From Edaphochlamys debaryana (lineage: Eukaryota; Chlorophyta; Chlorophyceae; Chlamydomonadales): a stretch of DNA of 64,000 bases. Location of the stretch: the NCBI GenBank assembly GCA_016858145.1, contig JAEHOE010000078.1:434001-498000 (forward strand), in the 5' to 3' direction. Below are positions 1 through 12,100 of this stretch, in pieces. Each line of letters opens with the position of its first letter. Within the stretch, counting starts at the first letter, position 1. Under the pieces are notes generated by a model, which saw only the letters and a list, made by a program, of their open reading frames with translations, was not told where the DNA came from and searched no databases. A program made the translations under genes and the position numbers.

Positions 1-2225
1 GCCCCACCGTGCGGCCGCGCAGCCTGGGGCTGGGCGCGGACGGGTGACGGACGGGGGCTAGGGGTGGCCGTGGCGGGGTTGCGGTCGCTAGTGTGCCGGT
101 AAGCCAGGGAAACGTGAGCTCGGCACAAAGGCGGCTGGAGCCAAGGCACCCGAACAAAGCACCCGGGGCGAACCTTTCCCGCCCAGCCCGTGGCGGAGTC
201 ACGGTAGCCATTGGTAGGGCGTGCGAGGGGCCTGCCTGCTGGCGTGCGACGATGAGGCAGGCCAGACGGAGTGGGGCCAGCGCGGCCGCGGGGGGAGGAG
301 GGATGGCGGAAGGCGGGGCGGGTTGATGTGTTTCATCGCTCGTGTCGTGTGGGAGAGTGCGGGAAGGCAGACACGCTTGTGCGGTCGGGCAGCACGGGCG
401 GGGCTAGCTGGGGGCGGGCGCACGTGCGACGGCGGAGGCAGGTAGCTAGGGGCATGCACTCGACGGCGAGGCATTGGACGCGCGTTGCAGCCGTTGCTTG
501 GGCCTGCCGAAGTGTGCTGGCCCTGAGTCTGCAGCGAGGCCAAGCCCAGGTGCACCCACCCGCCCTGCCGGAGTGTGTGGGATGGGGCGGGGGCGGCCTC
601 GGTCGGGTCCATGCTGCAGTACGGCAGTACAACATGTTCTCGGTTCTCGCCTGTCTCGAGATGTAACAGTAGTGTAGGCACGAGGACACCGAAGCGTCCG
701 GCATCGCGGGCAGGGCGCGGGAGGCATCTCGCTGTGGGCTCCATGTGTGCTCCATGACACACCGCCGCTTCGGGGACAGACAGACAGCAGACGGGCAAGC
801 GCTGCACGGGAGCCTCGGCCGTCAGCCCCAACTCACTTGCCCAAAACAGCTGCAGGCAATCCGAAGCCCTGTGACATGTGAGCTCTCCCCACCGCGGCCG
901 CGCGGCGCCCCTGGCCTGAGGCCCCACACCCACCCGCCGGTAGATCAGAAGCCAGCCCCGTCCAGCTGGTGTGCGCATCAAAGATCAAACCTCGCCCTGC
1001 ATCTCAAGATGCATGCATACGTACCTGCCGCGGTCCCACCGCGACTCCAAGATGCGACCAGACGACCGCTTGCGCGTTATTTGCGGTGTGTACAGAGTTG
1101 TACGCGCGACTGCCCAGGAAGCAGCGCTTGCGCCAGAAGCAGGGCACGCATTCAGGTAGGGCAATGTAGTACAGGCGTCTAGCAAGGCAGGTCTTGAGTT
1201 GTCAGAAGCCTTGATTCCGCCCGGCCGTGTACAGGCCGCTACAGGCACCCCTGCACCCCTGCTTCAAACGCTGGCAAGCAACCGCAAGTACCGTACCATA
1301 TCCCCACCAGGCTATCGACAGCTGGGCATCCACCGCAGATGCCGCAAGGGCTGGCGTTCCACGCCACACCAACTGTCCACCACAACCAACCTGATGAGTC
1401 AAACACCGAAGGGACATGAAGGGCCCCATGCCACATGCCACCATTCCACCGACCCAGCCTTGCATATCGACCTCGTCATATCGATAACGTCGCAAGTATA
1501 CGTGGCAGGATCACGACTCAGCATTGCTGTTCCATGCTCAATGCACTGCACGACGGGGATTCTGCCACGCCCCGCGGCACGCCGTACGGCTACTACGGCA
1601 CTCGATGTGACTGTACACATGTGCGTCAGCAATGCTTACTCAGTAAACAGCCATCAAGTTCGAGGCGCTTTCGGGGGGAAAAGGCAACCTGCACTAAAGC
1701 CACCGTACTGCAGCTAGTGCAGCAGACGACGCGGGATCACGCGCGGGTGACACAGCAAGCCGGCAGATAGACCGCTGGCAAAGGGCCAGCCAAGGACCAA
1801 GCCGCATGCCTGAAGCAAGCACCCTCACAGACTAAAATGAATACATGTGATGAGCTTGCAGACTCCCAACCCTTCCCTCGAGCTCCGAGCTTTGTGCACA
1901 CACCCACACATTCGCTCCCTGCAGCAACACACCTCACCCCCTCCGCCCTCCCCGGTCTCCGAGCTCCTAGCTGGGTGCACGCACGTTGCAACCGCCTCGC
2001 TCCTTTCTAGCTAATCCAAGATATAAACAGAATCCTACCCTACGGAGCTACCGGCCGGTCAGCATGGTTGCGCCCCGCCGACATGCCTCGGCCCCGATAC
2101 ATCCTCCGTTTCGATACATGCTCCGTCATACGTTACGAATCCCGACCTTGCACGCCTCCGTTCATAGCCGTCCATCCTCTCCACCGTTAAGTAATCCTCG
2201 TTCGTGGTATCACATGCCGTAGGGT
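1..2225. other. Left flank, no gene supported
   Basis: This stretch lies downstream of receptor kinase A. It is GC-rich up to about 900 and more balanced after that. Reading frames of up to 260 codons are present on both strands, but none shows a domain, a signal peptide, or joinable exons, and overlapping frames of similar length run on the opposite strand. One short minus-strand open stretch near 1012-1190 is exon-like and is reported as a finding. The last few hundred bases next to 2226 probably include the 3' untranslated region of gene A (inference). No poly(A) motif for A was identified with confidence. Confidence 0.4.
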
Positions 2226-5200
2226 TCATTTCTGTGGCGTTGCCTCGCCCGCCGCAACTCCCGTGAGCACCGGCGCCGGCGCCAGGACAATGGGCGGCGG
2301 CGGAAGGGGCCTCGAAGGGTCCTCTGCTGCGATCCGCATGCAGTTCTGCAGCCACTCGAGCTGCCCCTCGACCACGGTCGCTGGCGGGCGGTTCTGCGGC
2401 TGGCGCTGGAGGCAGTGGAGGGCCACGTTGCGGTACGCGGGGGGGCAGGAGGGCGGGAAGGCGGGGAAGAAGGAGCAGTAGCGCGGGCCCTCGGGCGTGC
2501 GGATGCCCGCGCGCCGGCCGTGGTACAGCTCCCACAGCATTACACCCAGAGCAAACACTGAGGGAGGGTGGGAGGATGCATGCGTGGGGTGAGTGAAACG
2601 GGCAAAGTCAGGGACCAGGGTCATCGGGTGCGTGCCGCGCTGGAGGGGCCCGAGCCAATGCCACCCAGTTGCCCACGACGGTCCCCTTCCCCCTGGCCCC
2701 CCGACCCACCGTCCGACGCCGGTCCCACGTGTCCCTTCATGACCACTGCCGGGCATATGTAGAACATGGTCCCCATGCGCAGGTTGCTGAGGTGCGTGCG
2801 GTGGTCGGGCAGCATGACGCTGAGCCCGAAGTCACCGATCTTGACGGCATAGCCCGAGGGCTCGGACGGGTCCCGCTTGAGCATGACGTTGTTGGGGTTG
2901 AGGTCGCCGTGCACGATCCGCTTGGAGTGCAGGTGGGACAGCGCGCGGGCGATGCCCAGAGCGAGGGACACCACAGCGCTCTGCCATCACCAAACAAGAG
3001 ACGGGAGGGAAGGTCAGGAGCCCTCCAGCAGCCAAAGCATGCACTGCCACACCCGAACATCAATGCAATGCTTTCCGTGCGATCCCATTGGCGCCAAGGT
3101 GTGATCCTCACCATGTTCACTCGGTCGGGCCCCGCCCAGATGTCCCGGTTGCCGTAGATGCTGCTCATTGGCCCGGCGTCGGCGTACTCCATCACGATGT
3201 ACAGCCGCCAGTCCTGCACAAGAGGGGCAGTACAGGCAGGAAGTGGTGATGTGGGTCGGGCCCAGCTGATGTGTGGCGATGTGGGTTGGCTTTCGGTGAT
3301 GTGGGTCGGGACGCGGCCACACGGCGCCTCACACAGCATCATGCATGACGTACGGCACAGATCGTACGACCCATGTACGGTAGGTGGCACGCGCGCACGC
3401 ATGCACGCACCATGAACATGTTGGTAGAGAAGCAGTCAAGCTCGGAGCTGCCGTCGCCGAGCTCTGACCCCATGCCGCCGGGATGAGTGGGGTGGGAGGG
3501 GCTCTGCAGCGCCTGGACTCCCCCGATGGGCTGCAGCTCCGACGCGTACGTGGCCTGCGTGCAGCGTGGGTGGGGGTGGGTGGGTGCCAGGACCCAGGGG
3601 CGTAAGGCAGGTAGGCATTAGCATGAAAGCATGGGCTGCTGGCGCGCAGGCGGGAGCCGTAGGGCGGAAGCCATGTCTCCATGTGTAGCAGTCGACCATT
3701 ATCTCTCCCCGTGATGTGGGGGTAGGTAAGCGTCAGCATTCGAGCAAAGCGGTTCGAGAAGCACTTCCGAAGGATGGAGGGAGGGGGTTGCGATTCGTCC
3801 CTCTCCGTCTATCTCGACTCACGATGATGTTGGGGTGGTTGATGCTTTGGCACAGCGCCGCCTCCTGCAGCGCGCGCTTGCGACGGTCCGGGGAGGCCGA
3901 GAAAGCGACCGTCTTGACAGCCACCTGCAGGCCCTGCCACGTGCCTGTGGGGTAGGGAGTGGGAGGCCGCAATGAGAGGCGTTCGCCACGGAAAGGACAC
4001 GTCACCGAAGCGCTGGGCGCACGTCGCAGCAGAGTACTATAGGGCAGCTGCCAACAGAGGCGTGGGACTGCCACCCTAGCGGAGCCGACTGAGCCTACCG
4101 AAGCATCGCTCGCGCGCTTACCCTTGTACACCGTTCCAAAGCTGCCCGAGCCAAGCACAGCCTCCAGCCGGATCTGCACGTCCCGGACCGTGGCCCTCAG
4201 CTCCTGCGCCAGGAGGCCCAGCTCCGTCACCACGTCCATGTCCTGTGGGAGGCGAACGGCCATGATCAGCTTAGTAATTCGACTCTCATGCGTCATGCAT
4301 CACTATGCCGCGCCCAGTTCCACCCGCCCCGCCCGCGCAGCCGCGCGCCTCTGCCCAAACCTCGTGTTAGTCCAAGCGCAACACCCTGCACGAGAGGCAC
4401 GCGAGCGCACGGCTCTGCACGTGCCTAGGCCCCCACGCACCTTGGGCGGCGCCGGAGGCGTGATGCGTACGACATCCGCGGCTTCGGGCGTGCGCAGGGA
4501 GCTTTGGGCCTGGGCCTGGGCCTGGGCCTGCATGTCCTCTGACGCCAGCACCGGCTTGAGGAACACGAGCCCGCTCCGAGCCGTCAATGAAGAGCCTTGG
4601 CCTCGGGCCCGGGCCAGGCCCAGCTCCATGGATCCCCGTGCGCAGGGGTCGCTGGGCGCAGCCGCGAGCGGCGGCCGCTCGTGCAGGGGCGCGGTGGGCG
4701 GTCCCGACAGCGGCGCGGAGGGCTGCGTCGTCGCGGGGAGGTGTTCCTGCGGCGGCGGGGAGTGGATGGGGGGTAGTGAGGGCAAGGACAGGGCCCTGTG
4801 CCCATCCGCTGTGCATGTGTGCCCCCCAAGCGCCCCCGCCCAAGCATGCCCGTACACTCGCGCACGTACCTCGAACTCGTCCCCCTCCTGCTCGTGCGCT
4901 TTCGGAGACCACTCGGGCAGGGGCTGGCCCTCGTCCAGCCCCAGAAACACGCAGCCAGTGTCAGCCATCGGCGGCGTCCTGCCGCTGCCAGTCTTGCCGG
5001 ACCCTGGCCCGCCGGCGCTGCCGACGCCTCCGGCACCCCCTGCCTCGACGTCCCCTAGTGCCAAACGCTTGGCCTCGGCGGCGGCAGCGGCCGCCGCCCG
5101 GTCCCGGTCCTGCCGGCGCCGCCGTAGTACGAACAAGGCGAGGACCGCTAGCGCCGCCAGTACGACAGCGCACGGCACCGCTACGGCGATCGCGACCTGC

Positions 5201-7922
5201 GGTGCGTACGGCGGAGGCGGGCGGTCAGAGGCCACGTCTGGACGAAGGGGATTTGATGAAACAGCTGAAACATGCTAGGTTCTCTGCCCTGCCCTGTGGC
5301 GGCAGCCGCAGCTCAGAGCATGAGGCTTGCCTCGCCGACGTGATGAGGTTTCGATCCCGCCCGCGCCATGACGTTTCCGGCACCCACCGTCGTTTCGCTC
5401 GTGCTGCTACTGTCGCCGCCACCGCCGCCACTGCTCCGGCTGCCGCCGCCGCCACTACCGCTGCTCCTCGCGCTATCTGCACGTCTCGGTCCCACGTGCG
5501 GCGCATCCTGCTCGTCCAACTGCTTGACGAGCAGCGCCACGCAGTCGGTACCTGCACGTGGATGCCAACGGTACGACACAGTACGGCACTCAGTCCCGTC
5601 CCGTGGTTGCTGAGTGGATGCAGACGTGGGCTGCTGTGCTGCTGAGCGGCTGGCGGCCACCGCACTGACGCCGGAGCTGTGCGCCGCGCGCCTGGCCGTG
5701 GCCCGCTGGCCCAGCAGCGGCGGAGACCGAGCGGCGCTGGGCTGCAGCAGCGCTTACGGCTGCGGCGGCTGCACCAGCGAGGGCGCGCCGTCGCGCATGC
5801 TGCAGCTGGGCAGCCGGGTCGCATGGTTTCTCTGGCGACCGAAACCCCGTTGCTCACAAAACCCGACGCACCGGTGTGGGTGGTGAGGCATGAGGGGTCC
5901 ACCAAGTTATCAACCACGTAGTAGGTGCGGCGCACCTGGGGGCGGAGGGGGGGTGGGGAAAGTGAGTAACATCTTGGGGGGTGTATGTTTGCGTACTTTC
6001 GGGTCAGGGGCTGCTGCGTCTGTGTACCCGGGGCGGGGTCAGCGGTTCGGCAGGCAACAAACAGAGCTGGGCCTGGGCCGTGGACCGCCACGCCCGGCGA
6101 CCCGTCGTTGAACCCTGTGGCCTCCGCAAGCTCGGCCCATCTGCCGGCAACGCTCACCCCGCACCCACGCGCGCCTGAACCGGTAGCCCTCCCAATGGCA
6201 CACGCTCGCCACAGCAACCCCTACAAGACCGACCTGCGCAGCGGTGCCGCGCAGCGCCCCAGACCTATCCAGTCGCACCCGTCTCCTGCAAGCAGCCCCT
6301 CATAAACCCTGGTGTTACCGAGGCCCATCCAGTTCCGCTCACCGTGTAAGTATAGCCCCCGAGGTACAGGCCCTGAAACGCCAGGGAACTGCGGTCGAGG
6401 CAGGGGCGGAGGCGGAGGCGGGGCAGGGGCGTGAGCAGGGTTGGCGAGGGCCAGAAGGGCCCCCGCCGGCCGGGGGCAGTGCGGCAACCCGGCAACGGCC
6501 GGAAGCGCTTTCGCCGCACTGCGGCTGCCGTACGCACCTGTCCGCCAGTACGTTGGTTGCGAAGTCGTACATGTTGATGACTTCCCCAAAACCCACGGGC
6601 TGGGGGGACCGGGTGGTACTGCAGGGCGCAGGGGAGGACCGGGCAGCACGTGCTGAAGTTGGTGATGGGGGCAACATCGGTGCGTATCAGATTGGGCTGC
6701 GGCTGGGGTGTTGGCTACCATCTAGGAAAGCGCCTGCTTGGGGCGCGAGTCGCACACCTCTCTCCCCCCCTCCGAGGGCCGAGCGTATGGCTACAGGGAG
6801 GCCGCGTTCAACAGCCCCTGCCCCTCAGCCCCTGCCCGCGCACCTGGCGGTGAGGTTGTCGACAATGAAGACTGCGGAAAGTGGAGGGGTCCCATTGGGA
6901 AGCGGCCGTTAGTGGGTGGGAAGCTGCGGGAAGCGGGCTGCGCAGGCAAGCGGGCTGGGGCGGGCTGGGGCGGGCCAGGGGTACCGGCTGGGGGGGTACA
7001 GGACGGTAACGGTATCCTCCGTCAGCCCTGACACCCCGGACCCCACGGACCCACACCTTGCTGTGCTCCCGGCTGTGTCGAGAGCCGTGGGGCAGCCAGC
7101 ATGTTGACCACCGCCGCGGTGTACGGCAGCCCCGCGCGGCGGCGCATGATGCAACCGTCAACCACCAGGTGTGCCCCGACCGACTGGCGCAGCACGCGCC
7201 ACATCGACCCAACCTGCGCAAGCAGTTGAAGTGTAGGTGGAGCGTGAAATCGGGATAGAAGGAGTGGGCACGGGGTGGAGGGCAGGGGTGGAGGGATGTA
7301 GCGTTTAGCTGGCAAGAGGCGCTCCCCCTTCTCCGCGCCTCTGGGTCTACCGGGCGGGGAACTCTGACTCAAACTGGGCTGACTCAGTCCGAGGGCCTTT
7401 TCATATGGGACGCTGTGTGTCAGTGATAGCGTAACCTGTTCCCCGCGCGGTAGCAGCTCACCAGGTCGAAATGGTTGTTTAACTGTGTAGGGCGGGCGTG
7501 GACGCGAAAGAGGTAAGTTGTGCGGGTTCAACTGACTGTGCCTTGCTATTTGGCACCGGCCCACCCTCTTTGGCACGACGCACCTCTAGCCCTCTCAGGG
7601 TGAGCGTGGCGTTGTGGGCGATGCCCAGCACAGTAGACAATTTGCTCCAATCCAGCAGGACATAGCTGCGCTGTAGTTTCGAAGACGCCGCGGTAATCAG
7701 AATGTCACGGTCGACGAATATGGTGTTCGTCCACTGCCGGGGGTCGAGAACCAGAGAGTCCGCGACAATGATGGTCCCCACTTTCTCGTCTCGTAGGGCG
7801 TCCAGAAACTGAGACGTGTTTGATGCTGTGATGCTGATGCTGAGCTCCTCGGCAGCACCGCTAACGACGAGCACGCCGAGCAGTGACATGCACGCCAGCA
7901 CCAGAGCCAGCGGGGGGTCCAT
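2226..7922 (-). CDS. Receptor-like protein kinase A (15 exons, 867 aa)
   Basis: Single-pass receptor-like Ser/Thr-type kinase; ligand unknown. Exons, 5' to 3': 7922-7584, 7213-7057, 6871-6844, 6618-6538, 6388-6343, 5935-5872, 5551-5388, 5196-4870, 4746-4441, 4242-4122, 3944-3823, 3554-3411, 3213-3112, 2980-2710, 2557-2226. All introns are GT-AG and all phases agree. The ATG at 7922 opens a signal peptide (hydrophobic residues about 3-21). The ectodomain (about 25-290) ends in a Ser/Gly stalk. The transmembrane helix starts near residue 294 and is followed by Arg residues, then the DTGCVFLG/LPEWSP motif and a (QA)n linker. Kinase: GSGSFGTVYKG, VAVK Lys about 555, HGDLNPNN Asp about 693, DFG Asp about 717, and CPA in place of APE. 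The last exon resembles that of F (QRQPQNRPP). It lies head-to-head with B. Joins are by eye; transcript data would settle microexon 6871-6844. Confidence 0.85.
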
Positions 7923-9144
7923 TCACGACCCGGACACGTACGTCAGCTACGTTCAACTAGCAGCGCTCTCATGGTGGCACCTATGGCGCAAGGCCTGTCA
8001 GGCCTCAAGTGAGGCTCTTCGGGAGTGTGTTGCGTCTCTCCGCGCGAAACGAAGCCAATGTGTTATCGAGAGTGCTCCTTTGTTACGGCTGTTGGAGGCG
8101 GGCCTTACTGGGCTGAGTGCCCTCTGGGTGTGAAGTCACGAGCATGTGCATGAGCATGTGCGCGCACCGTACTGCCTGACCACATGCATGTACTGCTTGA
8201 AGATGGCTGGAAAGGCACGCAGCCCAGCAGAAGGGATCAGTGTGCTGCATTCCACCTAGTAACGGCTACATAGTCTCAGTCCGAGGTTGCGGCTCCTGGA
8301 CTCCTGTGCAGCGTCGGTCGACACTGAAGATGTACGCGCACAAGTAGTACGAGTGCTTGCGCATTGCCAGGACAAGACCCGGGGCCGCCTCCCAACAGAC
8401 CTCAAGCGCAGGGGCGCGAGCATCACACAAGCGAGGGGCGAGGACATACAACGTGCCGCTAGGAAATGCTCCCCCTCTCCGGCCCTCTCCCCCTCCGCTG
8501 CCACGCACGCCGCTCTCCGTCAGCCCCGCCTTGCGCCGCCGCTTCCCGCGCCGTGCCGCAGTCTTGTCCTCCACCAGCGTCACTCCCACGCTGTCCCACG
8601 CCTCCCCTCACAAGCCGGGGCCCGGGCGCCTCTACTGTGGTGAAGCCCGCGCAGCCGTTGGTGCCTGCCGCAGGCCAAGCACGGCGCGAGCCGCCTGGCC
8701 ACAACGTTCCGCTGCCGTGCACCCCACTGGGGTTAGAAGAACATCAACGAAGCGAAGCTGGGGTCCCTCATGGTAACCACCGAGGCCTGGCGTAGCCTTT
8801 ATATACGGGGCTGCGGCTTCCTGGTCAGCCCGCCACGCCTCCTCTGCCTCCGCGCTCCTCCAGCTCTCTCTCCGAGCAGGCCCCCTCTGCGGCCCCCTGT
8901 CTGCGGCCCTGCGAGCCCTGGGGGGACGGTGCGGTCCCCTGTCTCCGAGTCTCCGTGCATGGCGCAGGCTCCACCTCCAGTGGTACGCCTCCTGCCTTGG
9001 GCATGAGGGGGCGGCGGGGAATGGGTTTCGGCCTGGCCCGTGGGTCACGCGTGCCGAGCCCGAGACGGGCGGCCACGGGCCCCGTGCGGCTTGTTGCGCT
9101 TGTACAGTTGGGATACGTTCACACCCGCACCCGCTTAGGAAGAA
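7923..9144. promoter_or_regulatory. Divergent intergenic region between receptor kinases A and B
   Basis: This 1.2-kb gap separates two ATGs pointing in opposite directions, so it must hold the 5' untranslated regions and promoters of both A (minus) and B (plus). I see no TATA box or conserved block shared with the other copies. The 5' leader of B does not match the block shared by C, D and E. Open frames here (for example 8357-8776) have no recognisable domain and are treated as chance ORFs. Confidence 0.5.
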
Positions 9145-12100
9145 ATGCGTTCATGCGCAGCCAATAGTGCGCGGCGAGGGCCACGTAGGCACGGTGGACG
9201 CCGCAGGCCCTGGCAGCCGCTGCGGCTCTCGGGCAGCCTCCCTGCGGACGTATTGCTGCTGCTGCTGCTGCTCAGCTGCTGGATGCTGCTGCCCGGGGCC
9301 CGAGGCGCGGGGGCCGCTGCCGGCGCGACTGTTCCCGCCAACGATACGCGCAGCCTGTTCACTGCGCTCAACAACCCCGGCGTTGCTGTGGTGGAGCTGC
9401 ACGACTCGATCGTGCTGAACCGCTCGGAGTGGGGCGGCCTGGCCGCGGTGAACCGCGACGTGCTCGTCACGGCCTCGCCCGAGCGCGCAGCGGCCAGCAC
9501 CTATGTGCTGATCGACTTTGCGGGCCTGGACGTGATCATCGGAGTGGGCCGGGGCTGCAAGCTCACGTTCAGGTACATAGAGGTGAGGCGGGGGCGTGGG
9601 AGGCGGCAGCGGGGCGGAGAGCCGGGGCAGGGCGCAGGGGCAGTGGTGTGTCCAGTCAGAACCCCCTGTGGCTTGGCGGGACCTGGGGAAAGGGGTGTCT
9701 TGGCAACAGGGGGCCCAGCGGCAGGCACAGGAGGGGCAGGCGCTCAGCTGAGCTCTCATGCTTTGGGGGGAGCGGGAATCGAGGCGGTTTGCCAAGCCGC
9801 AGGAGGGGGCTGACACAGCGGGAAGAGCGAGTGACAGGGAGGAGTTGCCTGCTAAGAGCTTCGTCCTTGACCCCAGCACCGCTTTGGCTGCCGTCTGCCC
9901 GCCCGTCCCCTCCTCCCTCAGCTCTTCAACCACTTCTGGTTGGTGGGGCCCGCCTTCCGTATCATACGCCAGGTGCGTGGGGCTAGTGAGGCGGGGCCTG
10001 CGTGGAGAGGATGAGGGGACCCCGTGCCGCCTGCACTTGGTGTTGCTCGGCGGGTCGCGTGTGGGTGTCGGTCGCACCCCTAGCCTGGCCCTCTCACGGC
10101 GGCCCTCAGTCCCTCCTTGCCCCTTGTCCGCGCCCCAGAGCCCGGGAGCGACCGTGCACATGGACCGATGCATCATGCGGCGCTGCGCGGGGCTGGTAGG
10201 CTAAGGGCCCAGTTGAGAGGACGACTCGTCGAATAATATCTTGGGGTCTTCGGCTGCACCCCCGCCACCTGAGGTCGCCTGGCAGCCATACCGTGCCGTG
10301 CGCGGTGGTGCCAGCCCGCTTTACCATTCCTCAAGACGCATGCTGTTCCATCACCCGCCTGGCCCCCTCCCCAGCCCTACGAGGCGGCTGTGGTGAACCA
10401 GATCACCGCGGAGCGACCCCCGGGCTTCACCGGGCCCCAGCAGTGTGCGTGCGAGGGGGCGGTCCCTGGGCATGGGCGCACGGTCCCACGGTTCCACGGG
10501 GACACCGGCTTGCATGCTGGCCCCGCGCATGCTGGGTTCCTGGTCCTTGCGCCGAGCGCCTGAGGGCTGAGGCGTACGTGTGTTGACAGCCTCCCGCAAC
10601 GTCAAGAAGTCACCCAGCGTACATGAGCTACATGTCGCGGCCCCTCTTTCCCCGCCACAGGTTTCCAGGTGTCCAACTTCACCTTCCGCACCACCGACAG
10701 CGCCGAGCCCGTCACGCTGGACCGGGCCGTCCGCATGGTCGACTATGCGGCGGTGATGGCGTGCATTGGGTTGATTGCAAGCAGTGCCAGGCGGCCGCAC
10801 TGAGCACTTGGTAGCTAGCTAGCAGCAGAGCTAAGCGCACGCCTGAACCTCTGCCGCCCTCATGCATGGCGTCCGACTTGCTCATGCCCGCAGGTCGTTC
10901 CCATGGATAGGTGAGGACCGAGGGGGGGGTGGTGCGGCGGAAGGTAGGTCTGAGGCAAAAACTTACATGGCCAGGTTCACGGGGCCGGCCGTGAACACAA
11001 TATGCCTGCCGTGTTGGCCAGCTCCCTGGCCTCGCAGGGCCTGCTGTACGGTGGCTACTTGCACTCCGCCGCGGAGACTTACTACATCGTCGATCACTTT
11101 GTGGACCCGGCATGCATGGCGGTGCGGCCTGGCACCGACTGTGTCACGCTTTTGCTGCAGGTGAGCGCTCAGAACGGGTCCACACGCAGTGTCTCGGCAG
11201 CCGGCTGGACCTTTCTGCGGGGACGCGATGTTCTCCATGTCGCGGCGGGTACCGCGGGGGTGGCGGGGGCGGAGTCGGGGGCCGACACGCCGGGGGGCGC
11301 GGCATGGGCTAGCTGCGTCGGACTGGGCCTCAGCCCAGAACCCTGCAACTTTTGCGCTAGTTATCATGAGTAAACTATCATTGTTGCGCTGTTGCTCTGC
11401 CACCGATAATAGCTCGGACAACATCACCATTCTGGTTCGCCGCATACTGATGCGCTTAGGCTGCAACTGATCTACGTCGCGACAGAGCTAGCAGCTCAGC
11501 ATCACGGAGGACCTGCGCTACGCGCTCGCGGGGCTGTTGTGGTCAATCACTCGTGTCTTCAGGAATGGTGCCACGGCCCCGCGAGCCCGCACAGATGGAT
11601 TGTCATAAAGTAGCTAGAGACCTTGGATGCATGGGCTCTCCATCGGCGGGAGCCCTGTCGCGGTCTGCGTCTGGTCAGTTTGGACTGGCGTGACCGCAAC
11701 CTGCGAGCCCAGACCCACCCCGGGCCGTAGCAGTACCCGCAAGATAGGAGAGGGCTCTGCCAGTCGCCGGGGCCCAAAGTCATTTGCGGACTCTGACAAT
11801 CCTGTCGCTCTCTTGCCCGCAGCAATTGGATGCCCAGGAGCAGCAGGCGGCTCAGCAGCAGCAGGGCGGTGGCGATGGAGGAGGAGGCAAGGGAGCTGCG
11901 ACGGTGAGGGAGACGGGGACTGAGGCTGGCACACTTGGCGGCGCAGTGTGGGGTCCGGTTGCGTGTGCATGCTCTGCCTTGCGGCCTTGCCAGGCGTTGT
12001 CCCAATGCCTGTCCCAATAATATCTGTGTGTCCGCAGCTTGCCATCGCCATCGCTGTGCCGTTGGCCGTCGTGGCGGCGGCGGCAGCGCTCGCGTCGGTG

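Noticed and set aside
199..981. 260-codon minus-strand frame at the left edge
   Set aside because: Pro/Arg/Ala-rich composition of chance GC-rich frames, overlapping frames on the other strand, no motif or splice partner.
4124..5278. 384-codon plus-strand frame
   Set aside because: Antisense to the membrane and linker exons of kinase A, which join in frame with recognisable motifs.
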